NCBI GenBank assembly: GCA_017649895.1
Contig: JAGCFW010000007.1
Location: 62,001-126,000, forward strand
DNA length: 64,000 nucleotides
Direction: 5' to 3'
Source: Alphaproteobacteria bacterium
GTDB taxonomy: Bacteria > Pseudomonadota > Alphaproteobacteria > UBA3830
Shown: piece after piece, positions 54,171 to 62,326 of the stretch
Layout: each line of letters opens with the position of its first letter
Position numbering within the stretch: the stretch's first letter is position 1
The notes under the pieces: generated by a model
What the model was told of the DNA's origin: nothing
Database searches by the model: none
What the model saw: only the letters and a program-made list of their open reading frames with translations
Position numbers and translations under genes: made by a program

Positions 54171-55421
54171 CTACTTTTTTCCTTTCTTATTGAAAGATCC
54201 GAGTTCTTTATCGAATTTAAAAATGAATTCCTCGATTTTTGGGGCGACAAATGCCCTCCATTTACTTCCGGAGAATACACCGTAATGCCCTACTCCCGGC
54301 TGCAAATAATGATCATGCATTTCTGCTGGCAAGTTAGAGCATAATCCGTGAGCAGCATAACTTTGTCCCGGCGCGGAAATGTCATCTTTTTCTCCTTCCA
54401 CGGTTAGCAACGGACAGTGCTTTATTTTCTTCAAATCGATTGTACGCCCTCTGTACTTCATAACTCCGCGCGGAAGTTCATAGGTCTGGAACACCTTTTC
54501 GACCGTCTGCAGATAATAAACGTCGTCCATATCCAGCACAGACAAATACTCGTCATAGAACTCTGCATGTTTCTTTATTCCCGCAAGATTATTAAGAATC
54601 TTATCCTCTAAAAACTGGATATGAGCCCTGTAATGAGAATCCGGATTCATGCTAATAAACGCCGTGATTTGGATGAATCCCGGATAAACTCTGCGCCCTG
54701 CTCCAATGTGTCCCTCAGGAACCGTCGTTAGGAAATTTCTCTCGAACCATGATAACGGATAGCTTTCCGCCAACTCGTTAACCTGGGTTTTCTTTACTCT
54801 AGGATCGATCGGTCCACCCATCGGAACTATGCTCGCAGGCATACACGGGTCGTTATCTTCGTCCATAATCGCAGCAAGTGCCATAATCTGGACAGCTGGC
54901 TGACATACCGCCATTACGTGAGTATTCGGTCCGATATGATGCATGAAATCGATCAGATACGAAAGATAAGTATCCAAATCAAAACTTCCTGCCGACAGAG
55001 GAACATCTCTCATACTCTTCCAGTCTGTGATGTAAACCTCGCACTTCTGCAACATCCTTTTAACAGTGTCTCGCTGAAGTGTCGCAAAATGCCCAGACAC
55101 AGGAGATATAATCAAAACTTTCGGTTCTTTTGCCTCCACTCCGGCTTTTTTGAATCTCAACAAATTACAAAAATCTTTTTTTAAAACAGTTGTCTGATAA
55201 ACTGGATACTCCTTGTCTTCAACCATCACCGAATCTATATTGAACTCCGGCTTCTTAACATATCTGCTGGTGCGAAGAAACATATCAGCTAGCCCTTCGG
55301 CAAAACGCCCCGCTCCGAATTCCATTGCAAACGGATTCTTTCTCAAGGAAGACCGAAATATTTGTGCAAGTCTTCTGTATGGCTCTAATAAGTACGAAGC
55401 CGTATCATATGCTGTATACAT
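54171..55421 (-). CDS. phaZ: Intracellular poly(3-hydroxybutyrate) depolymerase
   Basis: Cleaves PHB granules. The 416 residues match the i-nPHB depolymerase family (alpha/beta hydrolase) with a Cys nucleophile in VMAVCQPAVQIM, as in Ralstonia PhaZa1, and the characteristic MYTAYDTASYLLEP N-terminus. PGVGHYGVFSGSKW carries the His. It is the fourth PHB gene in the window. A CtrA-box-like site lies upstream. AGGATAAC precedes the ATG. Confidence 0.93.
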   Translation of the reverse strand: MYTAYDTASYLLEPYRRLAQIFRSSLRKNPFAMEFGAGRFAEGLADMFLRTSRYVKKPEFNIDSVMVEDKEYPVYQTTVLKKDFCNLLRFKKAGVEAKEPKVLIISPVSGHFATLQRDTVKRMLQKCEVYITDWKSMRDVPLSAGSFDLDTYLSYLIDFMHHIGPNTHVMAVCQPAVQIMALAAIMDEDNDPCMPASIVPMGGPIDPRVKKTQVNELAESYPLSWFERNFLTTVPEGHIGAGRRVYPGFIQITAFISMNPDSHYRAHIQFLEDKILNNLAGIKKHAEFYDEYLSVLDMDDVYYLQTVEKVFQTYELPRGVMKYRGRTIDLKKIKHCPLLTVEGEKDDISAPGQSYAAHGLCSNLPAEMHDHYLQPGVGHYGVFSGSKWRAFVAPKIEEFIFKFDKELGSFNKKGKK

Positions 55422-55462
55422 AGGTTATCCTCACTGTTTGTTATTATTGTGGATAAAAATTG

Positions 55463-55477
55463 TTAATTTACAGTTAA
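55463..55477. promoter_or_regulatory. CtrA-box-like site between phaZ and mlaA
   Basis: TTAA-N7-TTAA in the divergent intergenic region. On the minus strand a TAATAA-like hexamer follows 16 bases after the second half-site; on the plus strand a TATGAA-like hexamer lies about 15 bases away. Could drive either gene. Confidence 0.45.
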
Positions 55478-55544
55478 TATTTCAAAAATAAATATGAATT
55501 ACTTTGAAAATATTTTATAATTGTATTGGGAGGGATGTGATTCT

Positions 55545-56231
55545 ATGAAGTTAAAGTTTTTTCCTTTGTTGTTGATTCCTGCGTGTATGTCAACTCCAGA
55601 GGATCCTGATCCGCATAGATGTTTCAATGAGGCAATGTTGGATGTAAATCTTTCCCTTGATGATCATGTGTTGAAGCCAGCATCTCATGTTTACGGAAGT
55701 GTGACCAATGAACCCGTACGCATGATGTTTTCGAACTTTCTTGATAATTTAAATGAGCCATTTTATTTGGTGAATTATACAATACAGGTCGACAGCGAAA
55801 ATATGGCATCTTCGTTTTTCAGATTTCTGGTTAACTCGACAATCGGATTTTTTGGACTTTTCGACATTGCCGAGCTGATGGGAGTTCCAAAGCATTCCAC
55901 CGGGTACAAAGAGACACTGCACAAGATGGAAGTCCCTCACGGAGATTATATCGTGCTGCCTGTGTTCGGATTTTCCTCGACCCGTGACACAATCGCTGAG
56001 CCGGTCTCCTGGTTTGCTGATCCTGTTAGTTATGTCATCGGATGGCCGTGGGCCGTTTCAAAATCAGCTCTGCAAATGGTAATCGATCGACATGAAAATT
56101 CAGAAATGATCGATTCTATGATAGCTGAATCCGAGGATCTTTACGCCAAAACTCGCAGTATATATCTGCAAAAATACGGAAATGGAGAAGATGATTCTTC
56201 CGAGAACGAAGGGCCGTCTCCCGACGATTAA
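55545..56231 (+). CDS. mlaA: MlaA (VacJ)-family outer-membrane lipoprotein
   Basis: Pulls misplaced phospholipids from the outer leaflet and hands them to MlaC. Signal peptide with lipobox LIPAC, then the family pattern DPHRCFNEAMLDVN, LKPASHVYGSV, VRMMFSNFLDNLNEPF, RFLVNSTIGFFGLFDIAELMG and GDYIVLPVFGFSSTRD. The 228 residues are usual. GGGAGGG lies ten bases before the ATG at 55545. It is near, but not in, the mlaEFD operon. Confidence 0.93.
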   Translation: MKLKFFPLLLIPACMSTPEDPDPHRCFNEAMLDVNLSLDDHVLKPASHVYGSVTNEPVRMMFSNFLDNLNEPFYLVNYTIQVDSENMASSFFRFLVNSTIGFFGLFDIAELMGVPKHSTGYKETLHKMEVPHGDYIVLPVFGFSSTRDTIAEPVSWFADPVSYVIGWPWAVSKSALQMVIDRHENSEMIDSMIAESEDLYAKTRSIYLQKYGNGEDDSSENEGPSPDD

Positions 56232-56411
56232 GAAAGAAAATTGATTTTTCTGAATTTGGTCGTATTTTAACTTTCTCACAGAAAGATTGGTATTTGTTGT
56301 TTTTGCTACTGTCTTCCACCGCCGCAATCTCTGCCAGAAATTAGTTCTTTCACTCCACTTCAGAAAAATTTTGTTGACTTTGCTCGTTCAATATATTAAA
56401 AAGATCTCAAT

Positions 56412-56487
56412 GTCCCCGTCGTCTAGAGGCCTAGGACACCGCCCTTTCACGGCGGCAACACGAGTTCGAATCTCGTCGGGGACGCCA
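56412..56487 (+). tRNA. tRNA-Glu (anticodon TTC)
   Basis: Acceptor stem GTCCCCG/CGGGGAC, anticodon arm CCGCC CTTTCAC GGCGG with anticodon TTC, discriminator G and encoded CCA. The integrase gene begins 176 bases downstream, so the 3' end is the likely attachment site of the element. Confidence 0.96.
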
Positions 56488-56613
56488 GGTTTCTGTTTTT
56501 ATCGATCTTGTTTTGTATCTTGTCGTCTATTGAGTTCCTCAAATTTCAGTATATAATAATCTTAGTTAGTTTGAGTAAGTCTTGAAAAAACTGCTCAGAG
56601 CTGAACTTAAAAA

Positions 56614-56635
56614 GGGGTACTTTAGGGGGTACTTT
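56614..56635 (+). repeat. Tandem GGGGTACTTT repeats (possible integrase arm sites)
   Basis: GGGGTACTTT occurs at 56614-56623 and 56626-56635, starting 12 bases apart, about 30 bases before the integrase start. Position beside attL suggests arm-type or excisionase binding; not proven. Confidence 0.55.
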
Positions 56636-56662
56636 TTCGATAATCAAACGGGGGTAGATATA

Positions 56663-57847
56663 ATGTTAACAGAGTTGCAATGTAAGAACTTTCAACCACA
56701 AGATAAAAGTTACAAAAAATTTGATAGTGGGGGTATGTTTTTATTGATAAAACCCAACGGGAATAAATATTGGCATCTAAAATATAAGTACGCAGGAAAA
56801 GAGAAACTAGTATCATTAGGGGTATATCCAGGGATATCTTTGAAAGAAGCTCGGAAAAAGAGAGACGAACTAAAAGTAAAAATCTCAGAAAATGTTGATC
56901 CAGTTCAAGAGAAAAGGCAAGCTAAGAACGAATTAATAGAAAATGTTGCAAATACTTTTGAAAATATCGCTTTGGAGTGGCACAAGAAAAAATGGGAAGA
57001 TTCGACGTCAAAAAATGCAAAATTGGAGCTTAGCAGATTGAGGCGAAATGCTTTTCCTGATCTTGGAGCAATACCTATCAGGAAGATAACCGCCAAGCAA
57101 TTAATTGATACTATTCAAAAGATAGAAAAACGCGGTGTTTTAACAGAAGCGAAGAAAACAAGAGGAATTATCGGACAAATTTTTCGATATGCGATAGCAA
57201 CAAAGAGAGCAGACCATGATTTAATAGCGGATACAAGAGGAGCTTATAAGCAGCCAAAAGAAAAGCATCATCCTAATTTTTCAGAGAAAGAATTAAAAGA
57301 ATTTTTGCAGAATTTCAGTAATTTTAAGGGAACGGTTACGACAAAATTAGCACTGAAGTTTTTGATACTAACATTTGTGAGAAGTGGCGAGTTGAGGGGC
57401 GCACGTTGGGAAGAGTTTAATTTTGAAAAGAACGAATGGCGCATTCCTGCCGAGCGCATGAAGATGAAGGAGCAACACATTGTGCCGTTATCAAAGCAAG
57501 CTCTCGAGGTGTTAGATGAGGCGAAAAAATACTCAAGTAACGGTGGGCAAGAAGGATTAGTTTTTCCGTCCGTTATGAATCCAACAAAAGGAATGAGCGA
57601 CAATACTCTTTCCAAGGCTTTCAGAGATCAGGGATATCAGGGAAAAGCAACGCCTCACGGAATGAGGGCAACAGCATCGACTATATTAAATGAGAACGGA
57701 TTTAAACCTGACGTTATTGAAAGGCAATTAGCTCATTGCGAGCGAAACAAAGTGCGAGCAAGTTATAATCATGCTCAGTATTTACAAGAGCGCCGAGAAA
57801 TGATGAACTGGTGGGGTGATTTTGTTGAAAAGTTGGGGGAGAAATAA
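56663..57847 (+). CDS. Tyrosine site-specific recombinase (integrase)
   Basis: This 394-residue integrase has an N-terminal arm-binding (DUF4102-like) region with LVSLGVYPGISLKEARKKRDE, a SAM-like core-binding domain and the catalytic domain: Arg in VRSGELRGARW, Lys in RMKMKEQHIVPLS, HGMR (His-x-x-Arg), His in QLAHCERN and nucleophile Tyr in ASYNHAQYL. The ATG at 56663 is chosen; a TTG upstream is possible. The stop shares one base with the next start. Confidence 0.95.
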   Translation: MLTELQCKNFQPQDKSYKKFDSGGMFLLIKPNGNKYWHLKYKYAGKEKLVSLGVYPGISLKEARKKRDELKVKISENVDPVQEKRQAKNELIENVANTFENIALEWHKKKWEDSTSKNAKLELSRLRRNAFPDLGAIPIRKITAKQLIDTIQKIEKRGVLTEAKKTRGIIGQIFRYAIATKRADHDLIADTRGAYKQPKEKHHPNFSEKELKEFLQNFSNFKGTVTTKLALKFLILTFVRSGELRGARWEEFNFEKNEWRIPAERMKMKEQHIVPLSKQALEVLDEAKKYSSNGGQEGLVFPSVMNPTKGMSDNTLSKAFRDQGYQGKATPHGMRATASTILNENGFKPDVIERQLAHCERNKVRASYNHAQYLQERREMMNWWGDFVEKLGEK

Positions 57848-58782
57848 TGCAGGGCGATATCTTTATACAAGATATGACAGAAGATGATAGGAAAAGCATA
57901 AATGATTACAGATTAAAACATCCTGATTTGGAAGGAAAATGGATGCAATACAGATATGCAGAAAAAATCCCTCTTAATGATATTAATTCAATAATGGAGC
58001 CAACCCCTATTATTCGAGGAATGATCGCTTTTGCCAATGCGCATATAGGAGAGGAAGACAGTATACAAAAGTCTTTAGAGGATGGTTCTTCGGCTAATTA
58101 TTTTATTACACCGCAAAACCCTGAAAAAGATTTGATAATGTTGATTAAACAAGAATTGGATTTAGAAGTTATAAACGGAGAAAAATATGTACGCATATTC
58201 GATTTCATTAATTGGATTGAAGCCAAAAAGAGCTCAGATCAAACTTTTGTCTATGAAATAAAAAAAAACTTTCTCGAGTATTACAAAAAACATCATAAAA
58301 CTGTAAAGACATATGAAGAAATAGAAAGTGAAAACTTAAAGTATAAAGACGAAAATTTTGAGTTAAAAAGAAGATTAGAGAAGTTTATAGATCCCCTTAA
58401 AACTAAAAAGAAACAGCTTATTCAACAATTCGCTAAAGAAATATTCACGAATGCACAAAGCTTTCATATTAGCTTGACACCGACCCAGGTTACTCACATG
58501 TTTTTGAAATTGAATGGATTTAGAATAAAGCTGTCTGGAAGGAAAAAATTAATAATAGATAAAAAGAAACGAGTATTAATTGGAATTTCATTTTCTTCTG
58601 TCAGAAACTATGTAGAAGAAACTAAGTTATTTTCATCAGGAAAAAGCGGAAAGTTAAGTAGTGATAGACAAACTGCAATTGAAACATTTTCTTCAAAAAT
58701 ACTTTCTTTGCAAAAATACCAGAATATAAAGAGTGAAGTAGAACAAATGAAAACGGAGTTATTAGCGAAAGACCCTCATTAA
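57847..58782 (+). CDS. Unknown element-borne protein with coiled coil
   Basis: This 311-residue Lys/Glu-rich protein has predicted coiled coil at about 150-185 (EEIESENLKYKDENFELKRR). No known domain or catalytic motif was recognised. Its ATG overlaps the integrase stop by one base (TAATG), so the two are translationally coupled. AT-rich codon use is like its element neighbours. Confidence 0.72.
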   Translation: MQGDIFIQDMTEDDRKSINDYRLKHPDLEGKWMQYRYAEKIPLNDINSIMEPTPIIRGMIAFANAHIGEEDSIQKSLEDGSSANYFITPQNPEKDLIMLIKQELDLEVINGEKYVRIFDFINWIEAKKSSDQTFVYEIKKNFLEYYKKHHKTVKTYEEIESENLKYKDENFELKRRLEKFIDPLKTKKKQLIQQFAKEIFTNAQSFHISLTPTQVTHMFLKLNGFRIKLSGRKKLIIDKKKRVLIGISFSSVRNYVEETKLFSSGKSGKLSSDRQTAIETFSSKILSLQKYQNIKSEVEQMKTELLAKDPH

Positions 58783-59006
58783 CACCGAAACTTATCTATT
58801 AACTCAAACACAAATTAAAATTTAATTGCATTTAAATATTATGTTTTCTCAAATTTGAGCACAAACTAATATTTATTTCATTTTAAATTTAAATTTTAAA
58901 TTCAATTAAAACTAAAAAATTACCTATTTATCAATCACGTGTAATTATGAAATCAGAAGATGCACGATGGTCGCGTATCATTTTGGCAAAATGAAAGGAG
59001 AAGGAA
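58783..59006 (+). promoter_or_regulatory. AT-rich region with a palindrome before alpA
   Basis: About 224 bases of very AT-rich DNA with several TTTAAA/ATTTAAA runs. A perfect 12-base palindrome CTCAAATTTGAG (58848-58859) is a candidate operator. A 15-codon frame (58947-58994) precedes the alpA AAGGAG site but lacks a ribosome binding site. No gene is supported. Confidence 0.45.
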
Positions 59007-59231
59007 ATGCCAAATATAAATTCTAAATTAAATCGATTTTTGAGACTTCCGCAAGTGTTGGAGCTAATTCCAATAGGAAGATCGACCCTATGGGCAAAAA
59101 TCAAAAGAGGAGAATTCCCGAAACCGGAGAAACTGAGTGCCAAAATAGCTGTTTGGAGAGAATCCGATATACAGGCATACATAAATGGCAATCACAATTC
59201 TTCAGAGAATGAGGAGGTGTGTAATGGCTGA
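59007..59231 (+). CDS. AlpA-family transcriptional regulator
   Basis: This 74-residue DNA-binding protein has an excisionase/MerR-like helix-turn-helix: RFLRLPQVLELIPIGRSTLWAKIKRGEFPKP, WRESDIQAYI. AlpA-type proteins control element excision and replication genes. AAAGGAGAAGG precedes the ATG. Overlaps the primase start by 8 bases. Confidence 0.9.
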   Translation: MPNINSKLNRFLRLPQVLELIPIGRSTLWAKIKRGEFPKPEKLSAKIAVWRESDIQAYINGNHNSSENEEVCNG

Positions 59232-60153
59232 TTTTAGAAATATAAAAGAGAAATATCGGGAGAATCCTCTACCTATTTTGAGGGAACTCGTTGGGCAAGG
59301 AAGAATTAAGGGTAGCGATTACGTTGCCCTCAACCCGAGGAGAAAAGATAGTAAACTGGGTTCGTTCAGAATCGACATCAACACGGGGCGATTCCATGAT
59401 TTCGCAACTGGAGACAGGGGCGGTAGTGTTATTGATCTTGCGGCTTTCGTTTATAATTGCGAAATAGTCGAGGCAGCCCAACGTCTGGAGAGTCTTTTTC
59501 CTTTCTTAGCCCGTCAACCGCTTGCGGTTCAAGGAACACTTGCTAAGAAGAAAGAAGTTGATATTCGCTATATTTGGAGAAAATCGATAATCGCTGAGCA
59601 TGATTATCTGAAAAATAAGAAGATTTTGTTGGGAAATGCTTTGGTAAACAACTACAGGGGACAAAGCCGTTTAGTAATACCACTGACAGACTTTATTCCC
59701 TCAAATCACAGTGGGTTTATCATAAAAACGCTTCAGTTTATAGATAAGGACGGAAACAAACGCTTTTCGGGATCATTCAGAGGTATGTTTCACATAGCGT
59801 CGGATTTCGATAATTCAAAGGATACTATAGTGATATGCGAAGGCTACGCGACAGCGCGAAGTATTGCCGAATCTACGGACTTTTATGTTGTAGCAGCCAT
59901 GTCGTCTTTGAATATCAAACCTGTCGCAGAGAAGATCGCGGAGCAATTTCCGAACGCGGAGATCATCATTGCGGCAGATAATGACGAGGCAGGAAGAGCT
60001 GGAGCGCAGGGAGTTTCAGATATTCCCAACGTCGTAATAGTCTACCCAACGCAAGGGTTTAAAGATTTCAACGATATGTATCAGGCAGTTGGAACGGAAA
60101 AAGTGAGGAATGTTTTTATTGGTTTACAAGTAGAGGAGAATGAAAATGTGTAA
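59224..60153 (+). CDS. TOPRIM-domain primase-like protein
   Basis: This 309-residue protein starts at ATG 59224, with GAGGAGG before it. FHDFATGDRGGSVIDLAAF is the phage/plasmid primase motif. The TOPRIM domain (about 195-295) has the catalytic Glu in VICEGYATARS and DxD in IIAADNDEAGRAG. Primase activity for the element's replication is expected. No zinc-binding CHC2 domain is visible. Confidence 0.9.
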   Translation: MADFRNIKEKYRENPLPILRELVGQGRIKGSDYVALNPRRKDSKLGSFRIDINTGRFHDFATGDRGGSVIDLAAFVYNCEIVEAAQRLESLFPFLARQPLAVQGTLAKKKEVDIRYIWRKSIIAEHDYLKNKKILLGNALVNNYRGQSRLVIPLTDFIPSNHSGFIIKTLQFIDKDGNKRFSGSFRGMFHIASDFDNSKDTIVICEGYATARSIAESTDFYVVAAMSSLNIKPVAEKIAEQFPNAEIIIAADNDEAGRAGAQGVSDIPNVVIVYPTQGFKDFNDMYQAVGTEKVRNVFIGLQVEENENV

Positions 60154-61798
60154 ATTTAAATGTACTGAAGATGGAGTGTTTTGTGGGGATAAATATCTTT
60201 GCGAATATATTGAGGCAATTGCTTTCATAAGAGATACTAAAGATGAAAACTGGAAAAGACGAATACGATTTAAGAATGCTTTTGGGGCTTTTCATGTTTT
60301 GGATATCGGAATGGAGCAATTTCGCAACACATCGGATATTTGGAAAATATTGGGGAAAGCAGGATTTGAAGTTCCGGAATTAAAAAATGAAAAGTTAGTT
60401 TTAAAATACCTGAAATATAAGACTCCCAGCCAAAGAATAACCAGCGTATCAAAAACAGGTTGGATAACAGACGGTCAATTCATTTGTCCTTCATTTTATG
60501 TAATTAAAAAGAAAACCGAAGAATGTTTTTCGTTGGATCAAAAAGTAAAGAATTGCGGATTTAAAATAAAAGGAGAACTCAAAGAATGGCAAGACAATAT
60601 TTGTAAGTATTGTAAAGGCAATGACATTCTTACTTTAGCTTTATGTGTTGCTTTTTCAGGAATTCTTCTGAAATTTACGAATCAATCCTGCACGGTATTA
60701 CATCTTGTGGGAAAGAGTTCGATAGGAAAAACATCAGCACTGGCAGTTGCGGCTTCCATTTGGGGAGATTCCGGACAATTTATAATGCAGTGGAGAGTTA
60801 CGTCTAATGCGATTGAAACCCTAGCGGAATCTCACAACAGCTGTTTGTTGATTCTCGACGAATTATCTCAAATCAGCGCGAGAGATGCCGGAAATATGAT
60901 CTATACGTTGGGCAATGCCAAAGGAAAGGCACGGTTAAATTCTGAGGCTGAACAAAGAGAAATCAAGCAGTGGCAGATTTCTATTCTCAGCTCGGGTGAG
61001 ATCGGAATTGGCGACAAAATTTCGGAGAATAACGAGAAAGCCAAGGCCGGTCAACTCGTAAGGTTTATAGATATTGAAGCAGAAGTTCCGAACGGATTCG
61101 GCATCTATAATAATCTTCACGGGTTCAATGACGGAGCTGAATTGTCCAACCTTCTGAAGGAAAATTGTAGAAAATATCACGGAGTTCCTGCGAAAATCTT
61201 TGCGGAGTTTTTGATTAAAGAAAACAATTTTGAAAGCTCGATTAAACATCTCTATGGAATTGCGCAACGGAATATATATCAAAAATTCGAATTAGAAAAA
61301 GCCAACGGTCAGGTCAAGCGAGTAGCGGATGTTTTCTCTCTTTATCTTCTGGCAGGAACACTTGCCCAACGTTTCGGAATAATAACTTTTGATGTTACAA
61401 AAAGTATCCATAACATATTCGAACGTTGGGTTAACGATCGAGGGAACAAGACACTTTCTATGGAAGAAAAAGATATTGTAGATGATGTTATGTCTTTTCT
61501 GATGCAACATGAAGCAAGATTCGGACGAATTAGCTTTGTAGGAGGTAGCTACGTAAAAGAAGAGAAAATTATAAACAATTGTCTCGGCAGAGTTGAAGAT
61601 AGAGATAATCGGCGCATTTATTATATAATACCGAAGTTGTTTCGAGATGAAATTTGTAAAGGTAAGAATGTGAAACTCTACAGAAAAGTCTTGAAGCAAA
61701 AAGGAATATTGCTCACTTACGATGATGGCTCAGATAGACGCTACACAATTAACGGAGAAAGAAGAAAAATGACCACTCTAGCGTTTACAAAATCCTGA
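60140..61798 (+). CDS. DUF927-domain P-loop helicase/ATPase
   Basis: This 552-residue protein has an N-terminal region and a DUF927 ATPase with Walker A GKSSIGKTSA and Walker B LLILDELSQ. GDSGQFIMQWRVTSNAIE and KGKARLNSEAEQREIKQWQ are family features. In phage-like elements DUF927 proteins pair with a primase as replicative helicase. Overlaps the primase gene by 14 bases. The CGGACA repeat block follows directly. Confidence 0.9.
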   Translation: MKMCKFKCTEDGVFCGDKYLCEYIEAIAFIRDTKDENWKRRIRFKNAFGAFHVLDIGMEQFRNTSDIWKILGKAGFEVPELKNEKLVLKYLKYKTPSQRITSVSKTGWITDGQFICPSFYVIKKKTEECFSLDQKVKNCGFKIKGELKEWQDNICKYCKGNDILTLALCVAFSGILLKFTNQSCTVLHLVGKSSIGKTSALAVAASIWGDSGQFIMQWRVTSNAIETLAESHNSCLLILDELSQISARDAGNMIYTLGNAKGKARLNSEAEQREIKQWQISILSSGEIGIGDKISENNEKAKAGQLVRFIDIEAEVPNGFGIYNNLHGFNDGAELSNLLKENCRKYHGVPAKIFAEFLIKENNFESSIKHLYGIAQRNIYQKFELEKANGQVKRVADVFSLYLLAGTLAQRFGIITFDVTKSIHNIFERWVNDRGNKTLSMEEKDIVDDVMSFLMQHEARFGRISFVGGSYVKEEKIINNCLGRVEDRDNRRIYYIIPKLFRDEICKGKNVKLYRKVLKQKGILLTYDDGSDRRYTINGERRKMTTLAFTKS

Positions 61799-61815
61799 TT
61801 TTTTTGCCGGGATAG

Positions 61816-61982
61816 CGGACAAAGCGGACAGTGGTCAAATTTGAGGAAGAAAGCAAAGATAAAAATCGGACAGCGTCCGGGACAGTCGGATTGTGTCCGA
61901 TATATGTCCTGGTTTCTGTCCGCTTACCAACACCCCGCAAACCCCTGCTACACAGAGGGTGTCCGCTCTGTCTGGTTTGTCC
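61816..61982. repeat. Iteron-like CGGACA/TGTCCG inverted repeat cluster
   Basis: CGGACA occurs at 61816-61821, 61825-61830 and 61867-61872; then TGTCCG at 61894-61899, 61917-61922 and 61960-61965, with shorter TGTCC at 61905 and 61978. The three direct copies are the reverse complement of the later three. AT-rich DNA follows. Next to a primase and helicase this looks like a replication origin, but no binding data exist. Confidence 0.6.
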
Positions 61983-62326
61983 AGGCGATTTTTTAGGGTT
62001 TTCGTTTTTATGAAAGATAAAAAAACTATTAAAGACAAAAAACATAGAATGTTAATAAAATATTAATAAATATTAACGATGACTGTAGACAAATTCGATA
62101 TATAATGTTACGTTACAAAAACTGTTTTTTTCTGATCTTTAGTTTAGTGCTGAGTTTGATGCTTGAAAAACGGTTTCAGATAGGAAGTGCATTATAAATT
62201 ATACACAGTTGTAATACCTATAGACGGTTGAAAACGAAAGGAGGCGATAAAGGAGAAGAGTCATTAATATTTTAGTAAAAACTGAAAAATATATAGATTT
62301 ATAATTTTATTTGAGGAGAATTAACT
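61983..62326 (+). other. Non-coding region upstream of the peptide locus
   Basis: AT-rich DNA with a TTAA-N7-TTAA site at 62052-62066. A 30-codon hydrophobic frame (62105-62197) lacks a ribosome binding site and is not supported. An AAAGGAGGCGATAAAGGAG stretch lies about 80 bases before the next gene without a start codon at proper distance. Confidence 0.5.

Larger units (their letters stand above)
56470..62100 (+). mobile_element. Integrative element at tRNA-Glu (phage-satellite-like), right end not seen
   Basis: A tyrosine integrase directly beside a tRNA, an AlpA-type regulator, a TOPRIM primase and a DUF927 P-loop helicase, followed by an iteron-like repeat block, form the core of a self-replicating integrative element comparable to P4-like satellites. 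I could not find a second copy of the tRNA 3' end up to base 64000, so the right boundary is outside or altered. The downstream radical-SAM locus may be cargo. Confidence 0.72.

Noticed and set aside
61831-62045. Open frames on both strands across the CGGACA repeat block.
   Set aside because: Frames follow the repeats, have no ribosome binding site and read as arginine/proline-rich strings on opposite strands; no family match is suggested.
62105-62197. A 30-codon hydrophobic frame upstream of the peptide locus.
   Set aside because: No ribosome binding site and very short; a chance frame in AT-rich DNA is more likely.
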